Assembly: GCA_038244535.1 (NCBI GenBank)
Contig: JBBRTJ010000003.1
Location: 1 to 64,000 of the forward strand
DNA from: JBBRTJ01 sp038244535
GTDB lineage: Bacteria > Actinomycetota > Acidimicrobiia > Acidimicrobiales > Ilumatobacteraceae
Direction: 5' to 3'
DNA length: 64,000 bases
Shown here: piece after piece, positions 33,961 to 42,880 of the stretch
Numbering within the stretch: position 1 is the stretch's first letter
Layout of the letters: the number at the start of each line of letters is the position of its first letter
Position numbers and translations under genes: made by a program
The notes under the pieces: model-generated
Database searches by the model: none
What the model saw: only the letters and a program-made list of their open reading frames with translations
Told to the model about the DNA's origin: nothing

Positions 33961-34326
33961 GTGATCGGGGTGGGGCTCGACGCTGTCGAGGTGCCTCGCT
34001 TCCGAGCCGCGCTGCACCGGACCCCGACGCTGTCGACCCGGCTGTTTTCGGACCAAGAGCGCGCCTACGCGGCCGAGCGCAGCGATCCCACCGAGCGCCT
34101 CGCCGCTCGCTTCGCGGCGAAGGAGGCCGTGATGAAGGCGCTCGGCGTCGGGCTCTTCGCCGTGGGCTTCCGTGACATCGAAGTGGTGAGTGCCCCATCG
34201 GGAGCGCCGGCCGTCGTGCTGTCGGGGAGGGCCGAGGTGCTCGCCGCCGAGCGGGGAGTGACCCGGTGGCTGGTGTCGTTGACGCACACCGACCAGAGCG
34301 CTCAGGCGATCGCCATCGCGCTGTGA
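33961..34326 (+). CDS. acpS: Holo-[acyl-carrier-protein] synthase
   Basis: Transfers 4'-phosphopantetheine from CoA to a Ser of acyl carrier protein, 121 residues. GTG 33961 gives MIGVGLDAVEVPRF, the family N-terminus with the magnesium-binding Asp; longer in-frame starts overlap glmS. The second ligand is Glu in AARFAAKEAVMKALG. The C-terminal WLVSLTHTDQSAQAIAIAL is typical. It follows glmS by 16 bases. Confidence 0.94.
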   Translation: MIGVGLDAVEVPRFRAALHRTPTLSTRLFSDQERAYAAERSDPTERLAARFAAKEAVMKALGVGLFAVGFRDIEVVSAPSGAPAVVLSGRAEVLAAERGVTRWLVSLTHTDQSAQAIAIAL

Positions 34327-34342
34327 CCGATCGGAGCGATGG

Positions 34343-35701
34343 ATGATTCCCATCCTCACGCCGGCCGAGATGCGGGTCGTCGATGCTGGCGCCCCTGAAC
34401 CGGTGAGCGTGTTGGTGGAGCGGGCGGGCTGGGCGGTGGGGCGTGCCGCCGTGGCTCTGCTCGGCGGGACGTATGGACGCAGGGTGGCGGTGGTGGCCGG
34501 GCCAGGCAACAACGGTGCTGACGGGCGTGTCGCGGCCCGACTGCTCCGGGAGCGAGGGGCGGCGGTCGACGCGTTCGAGGCAGGAGACGCACCGTCGCGA
34601 CTGGCCGGGTACGACTTGGTCATCGATGCCGCATACGGGACGGGGTTCCACGGCTCGTGGCACGCCCCGGAGGTCGTTGGCGCGCTCGTCTTGGCCGTCG
34701 ATGTGCCGTCAGGTGTCGACGGGCTCACGGGTGCCGTTGGCGGCCCGGTCATGCAGGCGACGCACACGGTCTGCTTCGCCGCACTCAAGCCCGGGCTCGT
34801 CCTCGAACCGGGACGATCACGGGCCGGTGTGGTGTCGGTGGCCGACATCGGGCTCGACGTCGGGCTCGCCTCGATGCACCTCGTCGAGGCCGATGACGTG
34901 AGGGCCTGGGTCCCGGCCCGCGCTGGTGATGCGCACAAGTGGTCGGCCGCGCTGTGGGTCATCGCCGGTTCGCCGGGGATGGGGGGAGCAGCGGCACTCG
35001 CCGCCGCTGCGGCTCAGCGGGCGGGCGCGGGAATGGTCCGCCTCAGCACGCCGGGCCAGAGCCAACCGGACCGGGTGCCCGAGGAGGTCGTGGTCACGGC
35101 GCTGGCGAGCGAGCTGTGGGCCAGCGAGCTGCTTGCCTCCGACAGCCGCTTCCACGCCTACGTGATCGGCCCGGGGCTCGGTCGGGCGCCGGCGGTGGTG
35201 CGCGAGGTGCGTGAGCTCGTCAGCCGGGCGCCTCGGGCGCTGGTCATCGACGGCGACGCGCTGTTCGCACTGGCGACCGCGCCTGGTGGTGCCCGCGCGG
35301 TGCTGTGCGACCGGCAGGCGCCCACCGTGCTGACCCCCCACGAGGGGGAGCTGGCGCTGCTGCGGGGGCGTGGGCTCGGCCCTGACCGGATCGCCGACGT
35401 GCGCTCGTTTGCGGCCGACGTCGGGGCAACCGTTCTGCTCAAGGGGCCGACCACGATCGTGGCCGCTCCGGACGGTCAGGTGCTGCTCACCACGACCGGC
35501 GATGCCCGGCTGGCGACGGCGGGCACTGGTGACGTGCTCAGCGGGCTCATCGGCGCGCTCCTCGCCCAGGGTTTGCCCGCTCTGCACGCTGCGGCTGCGG
35601 GGGCGTGGCTGCACGGCGCGGCGGCGCGACAAGGACCGGAGCGGGGCTTGGTCGCGTCCGATCTGCTCGATCTCATTCCCGCTGTGCTCGGGGCCTTGTG
35701 A
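34343..35701 (+). CDS. nnr: Bifunctional NAD(P)H-hydrate epimerase / dehydratase
   Basis: Repairs hydrated NADH and NADPH, 452 residues with two domains. The N-terminal epimerase (YjeF_N-like) has PGNNGADG, where NNGGDG is usual, DAAYGTGF and VDVPSGVDG. The C-terminal ADP/ATP-dependent dehydratase has APTVLTPHEGELALL, VLLKGPTTIVAAPDG and TAGTGDVLSGLIGALLAQG. It lies between acpS and alr and overlaps alr by four bases. Confidence 0.93.
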   Translation: MIPILTPAEMRVVDAGAPEPVSVLVERAGWAVGRAAVALLGGTYGRRVAVVAGPGNNGADGRVAARLLRERGAAVDAFEAGDAPSRLAGYDLVIDAAYGTGFHGSWHAPEVVGALVLAVDVPSGVDGLTGAVGGPVMQATHTVCFAALKPGLVLEPGRSRAGVVSVADIGLDVGLASMHLVEADDVRAWVPARAGDAHKWSAALWVIAGSPGMGGAAALAAAAAQRAGAGMVRLSTPGQSQPDRVPEEVVVTALASELWASELLASDSRFHAYVIGPGLGRAPAVVREVRELVSRAPRALVIDGDALFALATAPGGARAVLCDRQAPTVLTPHEGELALLRGRGLGPDRIADVRSFAADVGATVLLKGPTTIVAAPDGQVLLTTTGDARLATAGTGDVLSGLIGALLAQGLPALHAAAAGAWLHGAAARQGPERGLVASDLLDLIPAVLGAL

Positions 35702-36858
35702 CGCACGAGCGGCGCGCCGGGGTCGCCATCCCGTTGCGGCCCACGGTGGCGGTGATCGACGTCGGGGCCGTGGTGGCCAACGTCGTGGCACTGTGCCGGG
35801 TCGTCGCCCCCCGGCCCGTGTGGGTGGTCGTCAAGGCCGACGGCTACGGCCACGGGGCGGTTCCCGTTGCCCGCGCCGCTCTTCGAGCGGGCGCCGCCGG
35901 GCTCTGCGTGGCCCTCGTCCAGGAGGGTGCCACCTTGCGCGCCGCGGGCATCACCGCGCCGATCCTGGTGCTGTCCGAGCCACCGCTCGACCACTTGGTT
36001 GCCGCCGTTGGCCTCGGCCTCACGATCACGATGACGAGTGCCTCCGGCGTCGAGGCCCTGGCTCGCGCCGCGGCTGAGGCCGGCGTCCCCGAGCCCGTGC
36101 CGGTGCACGTCAAGGTCGACACCGGCATGCGGCGCGTGGGGGTTGCTCCCGACCAGGCGGGCGCGTTGTGCGCGCTGGTAGCGGCGCAACCCAGCCTCGT
36201 GCTCGAGGGGTTGGTGACCCACCTGGCGGTGGCCGACCAACTCGACCATCCCTTCACCGCGGTGCAGCTCGAGCGGTTCGCAACGGTGCTCGCCGAACTG
36301 GACAGCAGCGGGCTGCGGCCGCCGCTCGTCCACGTCGCCAACTCGGCCGGTGCGCTTCTTCACCCGCAGGCGCGTCAGGACCTCGTCCGCTGCGGCATCG
36401 CCGTGTACGGCCTCAGCCCAGGGGGCGACGCGTCAGCGGCGGTGGCGCCTCTGCGACCTGTGCTGCGGCTCGTGTCGCAGGTGTCGTTCGTCAAGCGCGT
36501 CGAGTCGGGTGAGGGCGTGTCGTACGGCCTCCGCCACGTCCTGGACCATCCGGCCACCGTGGCGACCGTGCCCATCGGGTACGCCGACGGCGTGCCCCGG
36601 CGCTACGGAGCAGTTGGCGGTGAGGTGCTGATCGGCGGTCGGCGCCGTCCGGTGCTCGGTGTCGTCACGATGGATCAGTTGATGGTGGACTGCGGGGACG
36701 ACCGGGTCGAGCGGGGCGACGAGGTGGTGCTCATCGGCGCACAGGGGGACGAGCAGGTGACGGCCGAGGAGTGGGCGGCCCGGCTCGGCACGATCACCTA
36801 CGAGGTGGTCTGCGCGATCAGTGCCCGAGTGCCGCGAGTCGTGGTGGGCGACGCGTGA
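35698..36858 (+). CDS. alr: Alanine racemase
   Basis: PLP enzyme supplying D-alanine for peptidoglycan, 386 residues. GTG 35698 overlaps the nnr stop (GTGA). Lys46 in VVKADGYGHGA binds PLP. The opposing catalytic Tyr lies in the region SYGLRHVLDHPATVATVPIGYADGVPRRY. HVKVDTGMRRVG and VTMDQLMVD are conserved. Context with glmM and glmS fits cell-wall precursor supply. Confidence 0.95.
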   Translation: MTHERRAGVAIPLRPTVAVIDVGAVVANVVALCRVVAPRPVWVVVKADGYGHGAVPVARAALRAGAAGLCVALVQEGATLRAAGITAPILVLSEPPLDHLVAAVGLGLTITMTSASGVEALARAAAEAGVPEPVPVHVKVDTGMRRVGVAPDQAGALCALVAAQPSLVLEGLVTHLAVADQLDHPFTAVQLERFATVLAELDSSGLRPPLVHVANSAGALLHPQARQDLVRCGIAVYGLSPGGDASAAVAPLRPVLRLVSQVSFVKRVESGEGVSYGLRHVLDHPATVATVPIGYADGVPRRYGAVGGEVLIGGRRRPVLGVVTMDQLMVDCGDDRVERGDEVVLIGAQGDEQVTAEEWAARLGTITYEVVCAISARVPRVVVGDA

Positions 36859-37718
36859 TCACCGACGTCGACGGCGTGCTCGTCGGCCACTGGACCGAGT
36901 CGGCGGCTCGCACCGGGTGCACGGTCGTGCTCCTGCCGGAGGGGACGGTGGCGTCGGCCGAGGTCCGCGGGGGTGCGCCGGCCTCCCGTGAGCTCGACCT
37001 GCTCTCGCCCGAGCGCCTCGTGGACCGGCTCGACGCGGTGTGCCTGTCGGGCGGCTCGGCCTTCGGCCTGGCGGCCGCCGATGGCGTCGCCCGCTGGTGC
37101 GAGTCCGAGGGGCGGGGATTCGCCACCGGCGCCGGTCCGGTTCCGATCGTGGCCGGGCTGTGCATCTTCGACCTCCTCGTTGGCGACGCCGCGGTCAGAC
37201 CGGGGGCCGAGCAGGGTCATGCGGCCGCGGCCGCGGCCAAAGCCGGGCCTCACCTCGTCGGCCTGGTCGGCGCAGGGACCGGGGCGACCGTGGGGAAGTG
37301 GCTCGGCCGCGACCAGGCGAGGCCCGGCGGCATCGGGTCGGCCACCGTCCGGGGCGGAGAGCTGGTGGTCGCCGCGCTCGTCGTCGTGAACGCGTTCGGT
37401 GACGTCGACGACGGGATCGAGCGGCCGTGGCCGGCGGCGGGGGGCGAGCTCGTCGCTGCGTTCGATCAGGTGCCGGCGATCGAGAACACCACGATCGGCG
37501 TGATCGTGACCAACGCCCGCCTCGACAAGATCGGGTGCCTGCTCGTGGCCCAGGGCGGCCACGACGGCCTGGCCCGGGCCTTGGTGCCGAGCCACGCCCG
37601 TGTCGACGGTGACGCCCTCGTGGCCGCCGCTACGGGCCAGGTCGAGGCCGCCGTCGACCACGTGCGCCTGCTTGCGACGCGAGCGGTCGAGCGCGCTGTG
37701 CGGTCGGTCGGGGCGTGA
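36855..37718 (+). CDS. P1/S58 family peptidase (DmpA/NylC-like, self-cleaving)
   Basis: Protein of 287 residues of the family that includes D-aminopeptidase DmpA and 6-aminohexanoate oligomer hydrolase NylC. GTG 36855 overlaps the alr stop. The expected autoprocessing site is Asn211-Thr212 in IENTTIGVIVTNARL, so a mature N-terminal Thr nucleophile is likely. VCLSGGSAFGLAAADGVARW and GAGTGATVGKW are family motifs. The substrate is unknown. Overlap with alr, a D-alanine maker, makes a D-amino-acid peptide substrate possible but unproved. Confidence 0.82.
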   Translation: MITDVDGVLVGHWTESAARTGCTVVLLPEGTVASAEVRGGAPASRELDLLSPERLVDRLDAVCLSGGSAFGLAAADGVARWCESEGRGFATGAGPVPIVAGLCIFDLLVGDAAVRPGAEQGHAAAAAAKAGPHLVGLVGAGTGATVGKWLGRDQARPGGIGSATVRGGELVVAALVVVNAFGDVDDGIERPWPAAGGELVAAFDQVPAIENTTIGVIVTNARLDKIGCLLVAQGGHDGLARALVPSHARVDGDALVAAATGQVEAAVDHVRLLATRAVERAVRSVGA

Positions 37719-37756
37719 CCGTTGGCCCGGCCCCGGGCCTCCGACCGACCCCCCGG

Positions 37757-37762
37757 TAGCAT
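37757..37762 (+). promoter_or_regulatory. Leaderless-type -10 box of udg
   Basis: TAGCAT, 8 bases before the GTG at 37771. A GC-rich palindrome at 37724-37739 just upstream may terminate the previous transcript. Confidence 0.45.
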
Positions 37763-37770
37763 CTCTCGAC

Positions 37771-38331
37771 GTGCTCACGTTGGCCCAGCTCGCTGCCGAC
37801 GCGTCGTCGTGCACGCGTTGCGCTCTGGCCGCGACTCGCACCACGGTCGTGTTCGGGTCCGGCAGCCCGCAGGCGCGCCTCATGTTCGTCGGCGAGGGCC
37901 CTGGAGCCGAGGAGGATCGCCAGGGACTGCCGTTCGTCGGGCGCAGCGGCAAGCTGCTCGACCGGTTGCTGGCCGAGGAGGTCGGGCTCACCCGAGAGCA
38001 CTGCTACATCGCCAACGTCGTGAAGTGTCGTCCCCCAGACAACCGTGACCCGAAGCCGGACGAGATCGAGGCGTGCCGGCCCTACCTCGAGCAGCAGGTG
38101 GCGCTGATCGGCCCGGCGGTCGTGGTCACCCTCGGCCGCTTCTCGACGCAGCTGCTGCTGGCCACGACCGAGCCGATCGGCAAGCTGCGGGGGCGGTCGT
38201 ACCCGTTCGCCACCGGCGTGCTCATCCCGACCCTGCACCCTGCGGCCGCGCTCCGGGGCGGGGCCCAGCCGCTGGCGCAGATGCGGGCCGATCTGACCCG
38301 AGCCAAGCTGGCCCTCGCGGCGGCGTCATGA
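37771..38331 (+). CDS. Uracil-DNA glycosylase, family 4 (iron-sulfur)
   Basis: Removes uracil from DNA, 186 residues from GTG 37771. Four cysteines (14, 17, 86, 102) match the [4Fe-4S] ligands of family 4. Motif A is GEGPGAEEDRQGLPFVGRSGKLLD, followed by NVVKCRPPDNRDPK. The motif B region is TLHPAAALR. The type fits thermostable/actinobacterial UDGs rather than the Ung family. Its stop overlaps tsaE by four bases, making it the first gene of the t6A operon here. Confidence 0.92.
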   Translation: MLTLAQLAADASSCTRCALAATRTTVVFGSGSPQARLMFVGEGPGAEEDRQGLPFVGRSGKLLDRLLAEEVGLTREHCYIANVVKCRPPDNRDPKPDEIEACRPYLEQQVALIGPAVVVTLGRFSTQLLLATTEPIGKLRGRSYPFATGVLIPTLHPAAALRGGAQPLAQMRADLTRAKLALAAAS

Positions 38332-38816
38332 CCGGGTCGATCGAGCTGCGCACCACGTCGGCGGCGGCGACCAAGGCCATGGCCTCGGCCCTTGCCGCGA
38401 TGGCCCGCCCCGGCGACCTGCTGCTCCTGGCGGGCGAGATGGGGGCCGGCAAGACCGCCTTCACACAGGGCTTTGCTGCCGGCCTCGGTGTCGACGAGCC
38501 CGTCACCAGCCCGACGTTCACCCTCGTGCGTTCCTACGAGGGACGCCTGGTGCTCCACCACCTCGACGTGTACCGGCTCGAGCACCTCGACGAGGTGGCC
38601 GACCTCTCCCTGTCCGAGCTGCTCGACAGCGACGCGGTCACGGTGATCGAGTGGGGCGACGCCGTGCGGGCCGCCCTCCCCGCCGACTACCTCGAGCTCA
38701 CGCTGTCGTTCACCGACGATGACGACGAGCGGTCCATCACCGTGCGCTGCGTCGGTCCGTCATGGCAGACCCGGTCCGCAACGCTGACCCCTGCCCTGGA
38801 GGCCTGGCGATGCTGA
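38328..38816 (+). CDS. tsaE: tRNA t6A biosynthesis ATPase TsaE
   Basis: ATPase that works with TsaB and TsaD to make N6-threonylcarbamoyladenosine at position 37 of tRNA, 162 residues. ATG 38328 overlaps the udg stop. Walker A GEMGAGKT at residues 36-43, then SPTFTLVRSYEG, HHLDVYRL and VTVIEWGDAV. It overlaps tsaB by seven bases. Confidence 0.94.
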   Translation: MTGSIELRTTSAAATKAMASALAAMARPGDLLLLAGEMGAGKTAFTQGFAAGLGVDEPVTSPTFTLVRSYEGRLVLHHLDVYRLEHLDEVADLSLSELLDSDAVTVIEWGDAVRAALPADYLELTLSFTDDDDERSITVRCVGPSWQTRSATLTPALEAWRC

Positions 38817-39508
38817 TCCTGGGGATCGAGAGCGCCACGATGCAGGTGGGGTGCGCCATCGGCGGCCACGAGGGCGTGCTGGCGCTGTTCGAGAGCTGCC
38901 GGGGCAAGCGCCACGCCGAGACGCTGACCCCGGCCATCGAGTTCACCTGCCGTCAGGCCAACGTGACGCTCGACGAGATCAGTGTGGTGGCCGTCGACAT
39001 CGGTCCAGGGCTCTTCACCGGTCTGCGCGTCGGGCTCGCCACGGCCAAGGCCATCGCCCACGCACTGCGCGTGCCGATGATCGGCATCCCGAGCCTCGAC
39101 CTGCTGGCGTTCCCCGTGCGCCACACGAGCCGGTTGATCATGACGGTGGTCGATGCCCGCCGGGGTGAGGTGTTCTACGCGGCCTACCGGGCGGTGCCTG
39201 GCGGCGTGCAGCGGGTGAGCCCCCATCAGCTCGGCAAGCCCGCCGATCTCGTGAACGAGATCGAGGCCGGACGAGAGGACGTGCTGCTCGTTGGGGATGG
39301 CGCGCTGCGCTACGCCGACGAGCTGGGATCGACGCGGGGCGTCGAGATGGCCGAGCAGTGGCTCGCCCACCCCTCGGCGGCGCCGCTCGTCCAGCTGGCC
39401 CACGCCAAGGCGCTGCGGGAGGAGTGGGTCAACGGCTGGGAGCTGTCGCCGCTCTACCTCCGCAAGCCCGACGCCGAGATCAACTGGATCACGAGGGACT
39501 CCCGATGA
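38810..39508 (+). CDS. tsaB: tRNA t6A biosynthesis protein TsaB
   Basis: Scaffold and activator of TsaD, an inactive ASKHA-fold paralogue, 232 residues from ATG 38810 (MLILGIESATMQVGCAIGG). An in-frame ATG at 38762 would add 16 residues inside tsaE and is less likely. DIGPGLFTGLRVGLATAKAIAHAL is the conserved core. It overlaps rimI by four bases. Confidence 0.93.
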   Translation: MLILGIESATMQVGCAIGGHEGVLALFESCRGKRHAETLTPAIEFTCRQANVTLDEISVVAVDIGPGLFTGLRVGLATAKAIAHALRVPMIGIPSLDLLAFPVRHTSRLIMTVVDARRGEVFYAAYRAVPGGVQRVSPHQLGKPADLVNEIEAGREDVLLVGDGALRYADELGSTRGVEMAEQWLAHPSAAPLVQLAHAKALREEWVNGWELSPLYLRKPDAEINWITRDSR

Positions 39509-40074
39509 ACGCGCTGCGCGCCGATGCCTCATGGCCGCCGGCGCCCGACCAGCTCGTCGTGCGGATCAACCCCATGCGCCGCCGGCACCTGCGCGCCGTC
39601 GGCCGCATCGAAGGTCAGGTGTATCCGCGGCCGTGGACGCACGCCACGTTCCTCAGCGAGCTGGCCCAGCGTGACGACCGCTGCTACCTCGTGGCCAAGG
39701 TGGGCAACAACATCGTCGGCTACGCGGGGGAGCTGTTCGCCCTTGACGACGCCCACGTCACCACGATCGCCGTCGATCCCGGGTGGCACCGCCACCAGGT
39801 CGGAACGCGGCTCCTGCTGGCCATGGCCCGCAACGCGGTGAGCCGCGGCTCGACGAGCCTGACGCTCGAGGTGCGGGTCAGCAACAAGGCCGCGCAGGAG
39901 CTGTACCGCCGCTTCGGGTTTGCACCGGCGGGGATCCGTCAGCGCTACTACGAGAACGTCGAGGATGCGATCGTCATGTGGGCTCACGACATCACGGGCC
40001 CCGAGTACGGCCACCGTCTCGACGAGCTCGACATGACGGTCCGGGGCCGCACGATCATGGATCGCCGACCATGA
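39505..40074 (+). CDS. rimI: Ribosomal-protein-alanine N-acetyltransferase (RimI-like GNAT)
   Basis: GNAT acetyltransferase, classically for the N-terminus of S18 and other proteins, 189 residues. ATG 39505 overlaps the tsaB stop. VYPRPWTHATFLSEL, HVTTIAVDPGWHRHQVGTRLLLAMA (acetyl-CoA-binding region) and YRRFGFAPAGIRQRYYENVEDAIVMW are family features. Both ends are longer than in E. coli RimI (148). Its place between tsaB and tsaD is the usual one. Confidence 0.9.
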   Translation: MNALRADASWPPAPDQLVVRINPMRRRHLRAVGRIEGQVYPRPWTHATFLSELAQRDDRCYLVAKVGNNIVGYAGELFALDDAHVTTIAVDPGWHRHQVGTRLLLAMARNAVSRGSTSLTLEVRVSNKAAQELYRRFGFAPAGIRQRYYENVEDAIVMWAHDITGPEYGHRLDELDMTVRGRTIMDRRP

Positions 40075-41117
40075 CGATGCTCGGCAACGTTCGCCCGCAT
40101 CGTCCCGTCAATGCCGACACCATGGTGCTCGGCATCGAGACGTCGTGTGACGAGACAGCCGCGGCCGTCGTGATGGGCGGCACCGAGGTGCTTTCGAGCG
40201 TGGTGTCGAGCCAAGTCGATCTCCACGCCCGCTTCGGCGGGGTGGTACCCGAGATCGCGGGCCGGGCCCACGTCGAGCTCATCACTCCGGTGATCGCCGA
40301 GGCGATCGTCGAGGCCGGGGTCAACGACAGCCGCATCGATGCGGTGGCGGCCACCGTCGGGCCGGGGCTCATCGGCTCGCTGCTCGTCGGAGTCTCGGCG
40401 GCCAAGGCGCTGGCGCTGGTGTGGGGCGTGCCCTTCGTCGGGGTCAACCACCTCGAGGCCCATCTGTACGCCTCGTTCCTCGAAGACCCCGAGCTCGAGC
40501 TGCCGCTGGTGGTGCTGCTCGTCTCGGGTGGCCACACGATGATCGTCGTCATGGAGGGGCACGGCCGGTACCGGCTGCTCGGCCAGACCATCGATGACGC
40601 CGCGGGGGAGGCGTTCGACAAGGTGGCCCGCTTCCTCGGCCTCGGCTACCCGGGCGGACCGGCGATCGACCGTGAAGCGATGCTGGGCGATCCCGAGGCC
40701 ATCCGGTTCCCGCGGGCGATGCTCAACGATGGCCTCGACTTGTCGTTCAGCGGCCTCAAGACCTCGGTGGTCAACTACGTGCGCAAGCACCCGGACGTCA
40801 GCACCGCAGATGTCGCCGCCTCGTTCCAGGCCGCGGTGGTCGAGGTGCTGGTGATCAAGGCCCGCCGGGCCGCCGTAGCCGTCGGCGCCAAGGGGCTGTG
40901 CATCGGTGGGGGCGTGGCGGCCAACTCGTTGCTGCGCGAGCAGGTCCTCGACGTCTGCACCGAGGACGGCCTGCGGGCCTTCCTGCCCAGCCGCTCGATG
41001 TGCACCGACAACGCGGCGATGATCGCCGCGGCCGGCTGGTACCGGCTGCGCAGCGACGGCCCGACGCCGCTCGACGCCGGGGCCGATCCCAACCTCCGCC
41101 TGCCGGTCATCCTGTGA
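40071..41117 (+). CDS. tsaD: tRNA N6-threonylcarbamoyladenosine transferase TsaD
   Basis: Transfers threonylcarbamoyl from TC-AMP to A37 of ANN-decoding tRNAs, about 348 residues from ATG 40071 (or 40077). LGIETSCDETAAAVV, the metal-binding HLEAH with two His, VSGGHTMIVV, AGEAFDKVARFLGLGYPGG, LSFSGLKTSVVNYV and CIGGGVAANSLLRE are all present. It overlaps rimI and dusB by four bases, so translation is probably coupled. Confidence 0.96.
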   Translation: MTMLGNVRPHRPVNADTMVLGIETSCDETAAAVVMGGTEVLSSVVSSQVDLHARFGGVVPEIAGRAHVELITPVIAEAIVEAGVNDSRIDAVAATVGPGLIGSLLVGVSAAKALALVWGVPFVGVNHLEAHLYASFLEDPELELPLVVLLVSGGHTMIVVMEGHGRYRLLGQTIDDAAGEAFDKVARFLGLGYPGGPAIDREAMLGDPEAIRFPRAMLNDGLDLSFSGLKTSVVNYVRKHPDVSTADVAASFQAAVVEVLVIKARRAAVAVGAKGLCIGGGVAANSLLREQVLDVCTEDGLRAFLPSRSMCTDNAAMIAAAGWYRLRSDGPTPLDAGADPNLRLPVIL

Positions 41118-42280
41118 GCGCGGTGACCGAGTCGAGCCCGGCCCCGTCGCGCTCCGGGCGGCCAGCGCTCACGATCGGTGGTCTCGTCGTCGATCCTCCG
41201 GTGGTCCTGGCCCCGATGGCGGGCGTCACCGACGCGCCGTTCCGCACGCTGTGCCGCCGCTACGGAGCGGGGCTGTACGTGAGCGAGATGGTGCTGGCTC
41301 AGGCGCTCGTGCACCGCAACCCCAAGTCCGATCACATGGTGTCGTTCGCCGAGGGCGAGACGCCCCGCAGCGTGCAGCTGTACGGCACGTCACCAGACGT
41401 TGTCGGCGCGGCGGTGCGGCGCCTGGTCGATGCTGACCGCGTCGACCACGTCGACCTCAACTTCGGTTGCCCGGTCCCCAAGGTCACGCGCCTCGGCGGG
41501 GGTGCCGCGCTGCCGGCACGGCCCCGTCTGCTGGCGGCCATCGTGGCCGCTGCCGTGGCCGCCGCCGGCCGGGTGCCGGTCACCGTGAAACTGCGCATCG
41601 GCATCGACGACGAGCACCACACGGCAGTGGCGGCCGGACTGGCGGCCCAGGACAACGGTGCCTCAGCGGTGCTCCTGCACGCCCGCACGGCCGAGCAGCG
41701 CTACGCAGGGTCCGCTGACTGGTCGGCCATCGCCGAGCTGAAGGCCGCGGTGCGCCACGTGCCCGTGCTCGGCAACGGCGACATCTGGGAAGCCCACGAT
41801 GCGGTGCGAATGCTGGCCGAGACAGGCTGCGATGGGGTGGTCGTCGGTCGGGGCTGCCTCGGTCGGCCGTGGCTGTTCGGCGACCTGGCCGATGCCCTGG
41901 CTGGCCGGCCAGTGCGGCCGGCCCCGACGCTCGGCGAGATGCGCGACGTGCTGGCCGAGCACGGCCGGCTGCTGGCGGCCTGGCACGGCGAGCGCCACGG
42001 CATGCTCCAGCTCCGCAAGCACTGCGGCTGGTACCTCACGGGGTATCCGGTGGGAGCCGCCATGCGCCGTGATCTTGGGCTCGTGTCGTCGCTGGCCGAG
42101 CTCGACGACCACCTGGCCCGCCTTGATCCGACGCTGACGCTGGTGGCGGGGGGTGAGCGGTTCGCCCGCGGCCACACCGACGGTCCTCGCCGAGTCGTGC
42201 TGCCGCAGGGCTGGCTCGACGATCCGGACAGCATGGTGGGGCCCGATCCGGCCAGCGACCTGCTCGTCTCGGGCGGATGA
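41114..42280 (+). CDS. dusB: tRNA-dihydrouridine synthase (DusB type)
   Basis: FMN enzyme reducing uridine to dihydrouridine in the tRNA D-arm, 388 residues. GTG 41114 overlaps the tsaD stop. VLAPMAGVTDAPFRTLCRRYGAGLYVSEMV, the catalytic Cys in NFGCPVPKVTRLGGGAAL, VTVKLRIGIDDEH, HARTAEQRYAGSADW and VVGRGCLGRPWLF. The C-terminus is about 60 residues longer than in E. coli, with no domain recognised. Confidence 0.95.
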   Translation: MSAVTESSPAPSRSGRPALTIGGLVVDPPVVLAPMAGVTDAPFRTLCRRYGAGLYVSEMVLAQALVHRNPKSDHMVSFAEGETPRSVQLYGTSPDVVGAAVRRLVDADRVDHVDLNFGCPVPKVTRLGGGAALPARPRLLAAIVAAAVAAAGRVPVTVKLRIGIDDEHHTAVAAGLAAQDNGASAVLLHARTAEQRYAGSADWSAIAELKAAVRHVPVLGNGDIWEAHDAVRMLAETGCDGVVVGRGCLGRPWLFGDLADALAGRPVRPAPTLGEMRDVLAEHGRLLAAWHGERHGMLQLRKHCGWYLTGYPVGAAMRRDLGLVSSLAELDDHLARLDPTLTLVAGGERFARGHTDGPRRVVLPQGWLDDPDSMVGPDPASDLLVSGG

Positions 42281-42855
42281 GCGCGCCGCCCGGTTGGCCG
42301 GCCCGCGTGGTGCTGGCGTCCAGCTCTCCGCGCCGCCTCGACCTGCTGCGGGCCATCGGTGTCGAGCCCGAGGTGCGCCCGGCCCACCTGGACGAGTCGG
42401 AGCGGCCCGGCGAGGACCCCCGCCGCTACGTGGCGCGACTGGCCATCGCCAAGGCCCTCGCCGTCGCCGGTCCGGGCGAGGTGGTCGTCGCCGCTGACAC
42501 GACGGTCGACGTCGACGGCGCCATCGTCGGCAAGCCCATGGACGCCGCCGATGCGGCACGGCTCCTTCGGCTCCTGTCGGGTCGGACCCACCTTGTGCAC
42601 ACCGGGATCGCCGTCGCGCGTAGGGGTGAGGCCGTTGCTGAAGTGGTCACCTCCGAGGTCACGTTCGTCGCGCTCAGCGACGAGGTCGTCGACTGGTACG
42701 TGGCCACCGGCGAGCCCCTCGACAAGGCCGGCGCGTACGGGCTCCAAGGTCCGGGAGCCATGCTGGTGTCCTTCGTGCGGGGCAGCACGACCAACGTGAT
42801 CGGGTTGCCCCTGGCCGAGCTGCACCGCCTGATGCGGGGCGAGATGGTGCCCTGA
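42277..42855 (+). CDS. maf: Maf family nucleotide pyrophosphatase
   Basis: Hydrolyses non-canonical or modified NTPs, 192 residues, ATG 42277 overlapping the dusB stop. VLASSSPRRLDLL, VVAADTTVDVDGAIVGKPMD and EPLDKAGAYGLQGPGAMLV are the family motifs. The TT in ADTTV differs from the ADTVV of dTTP/UTP-specific members, so substrate choice is left open. Last gene of the overlapping run that starts at udg. Confidence 0.93.
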   Translation: MSAPPGWPARVVLASSSPRRLDLLRAIGVEPEVRPAHLDESERPGEDPRRYVARLAIAKALAVAGPGEVVVAADTTVDVDGAIVGKPMDAADAARLLRLLSGRTHLVHTGIAVARRGEAVAEVVTSEVTFVALSDEVVDWYVATGEPLDKAGAYGLQGPGAMLVSFVRGSTTNVIGLPLAELHRLMRGEMVP

Positions 42856-42880
42856 GGGGTGTGGTCGGTAGCGTCCGGTC

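Noticed and set aside
37724..37762. TTGGCC as -35 for the udg promoter
   Set aside because: The spacer to TAGCAT would be 29 bases; the leaderless -10 reading is kept without a -35.
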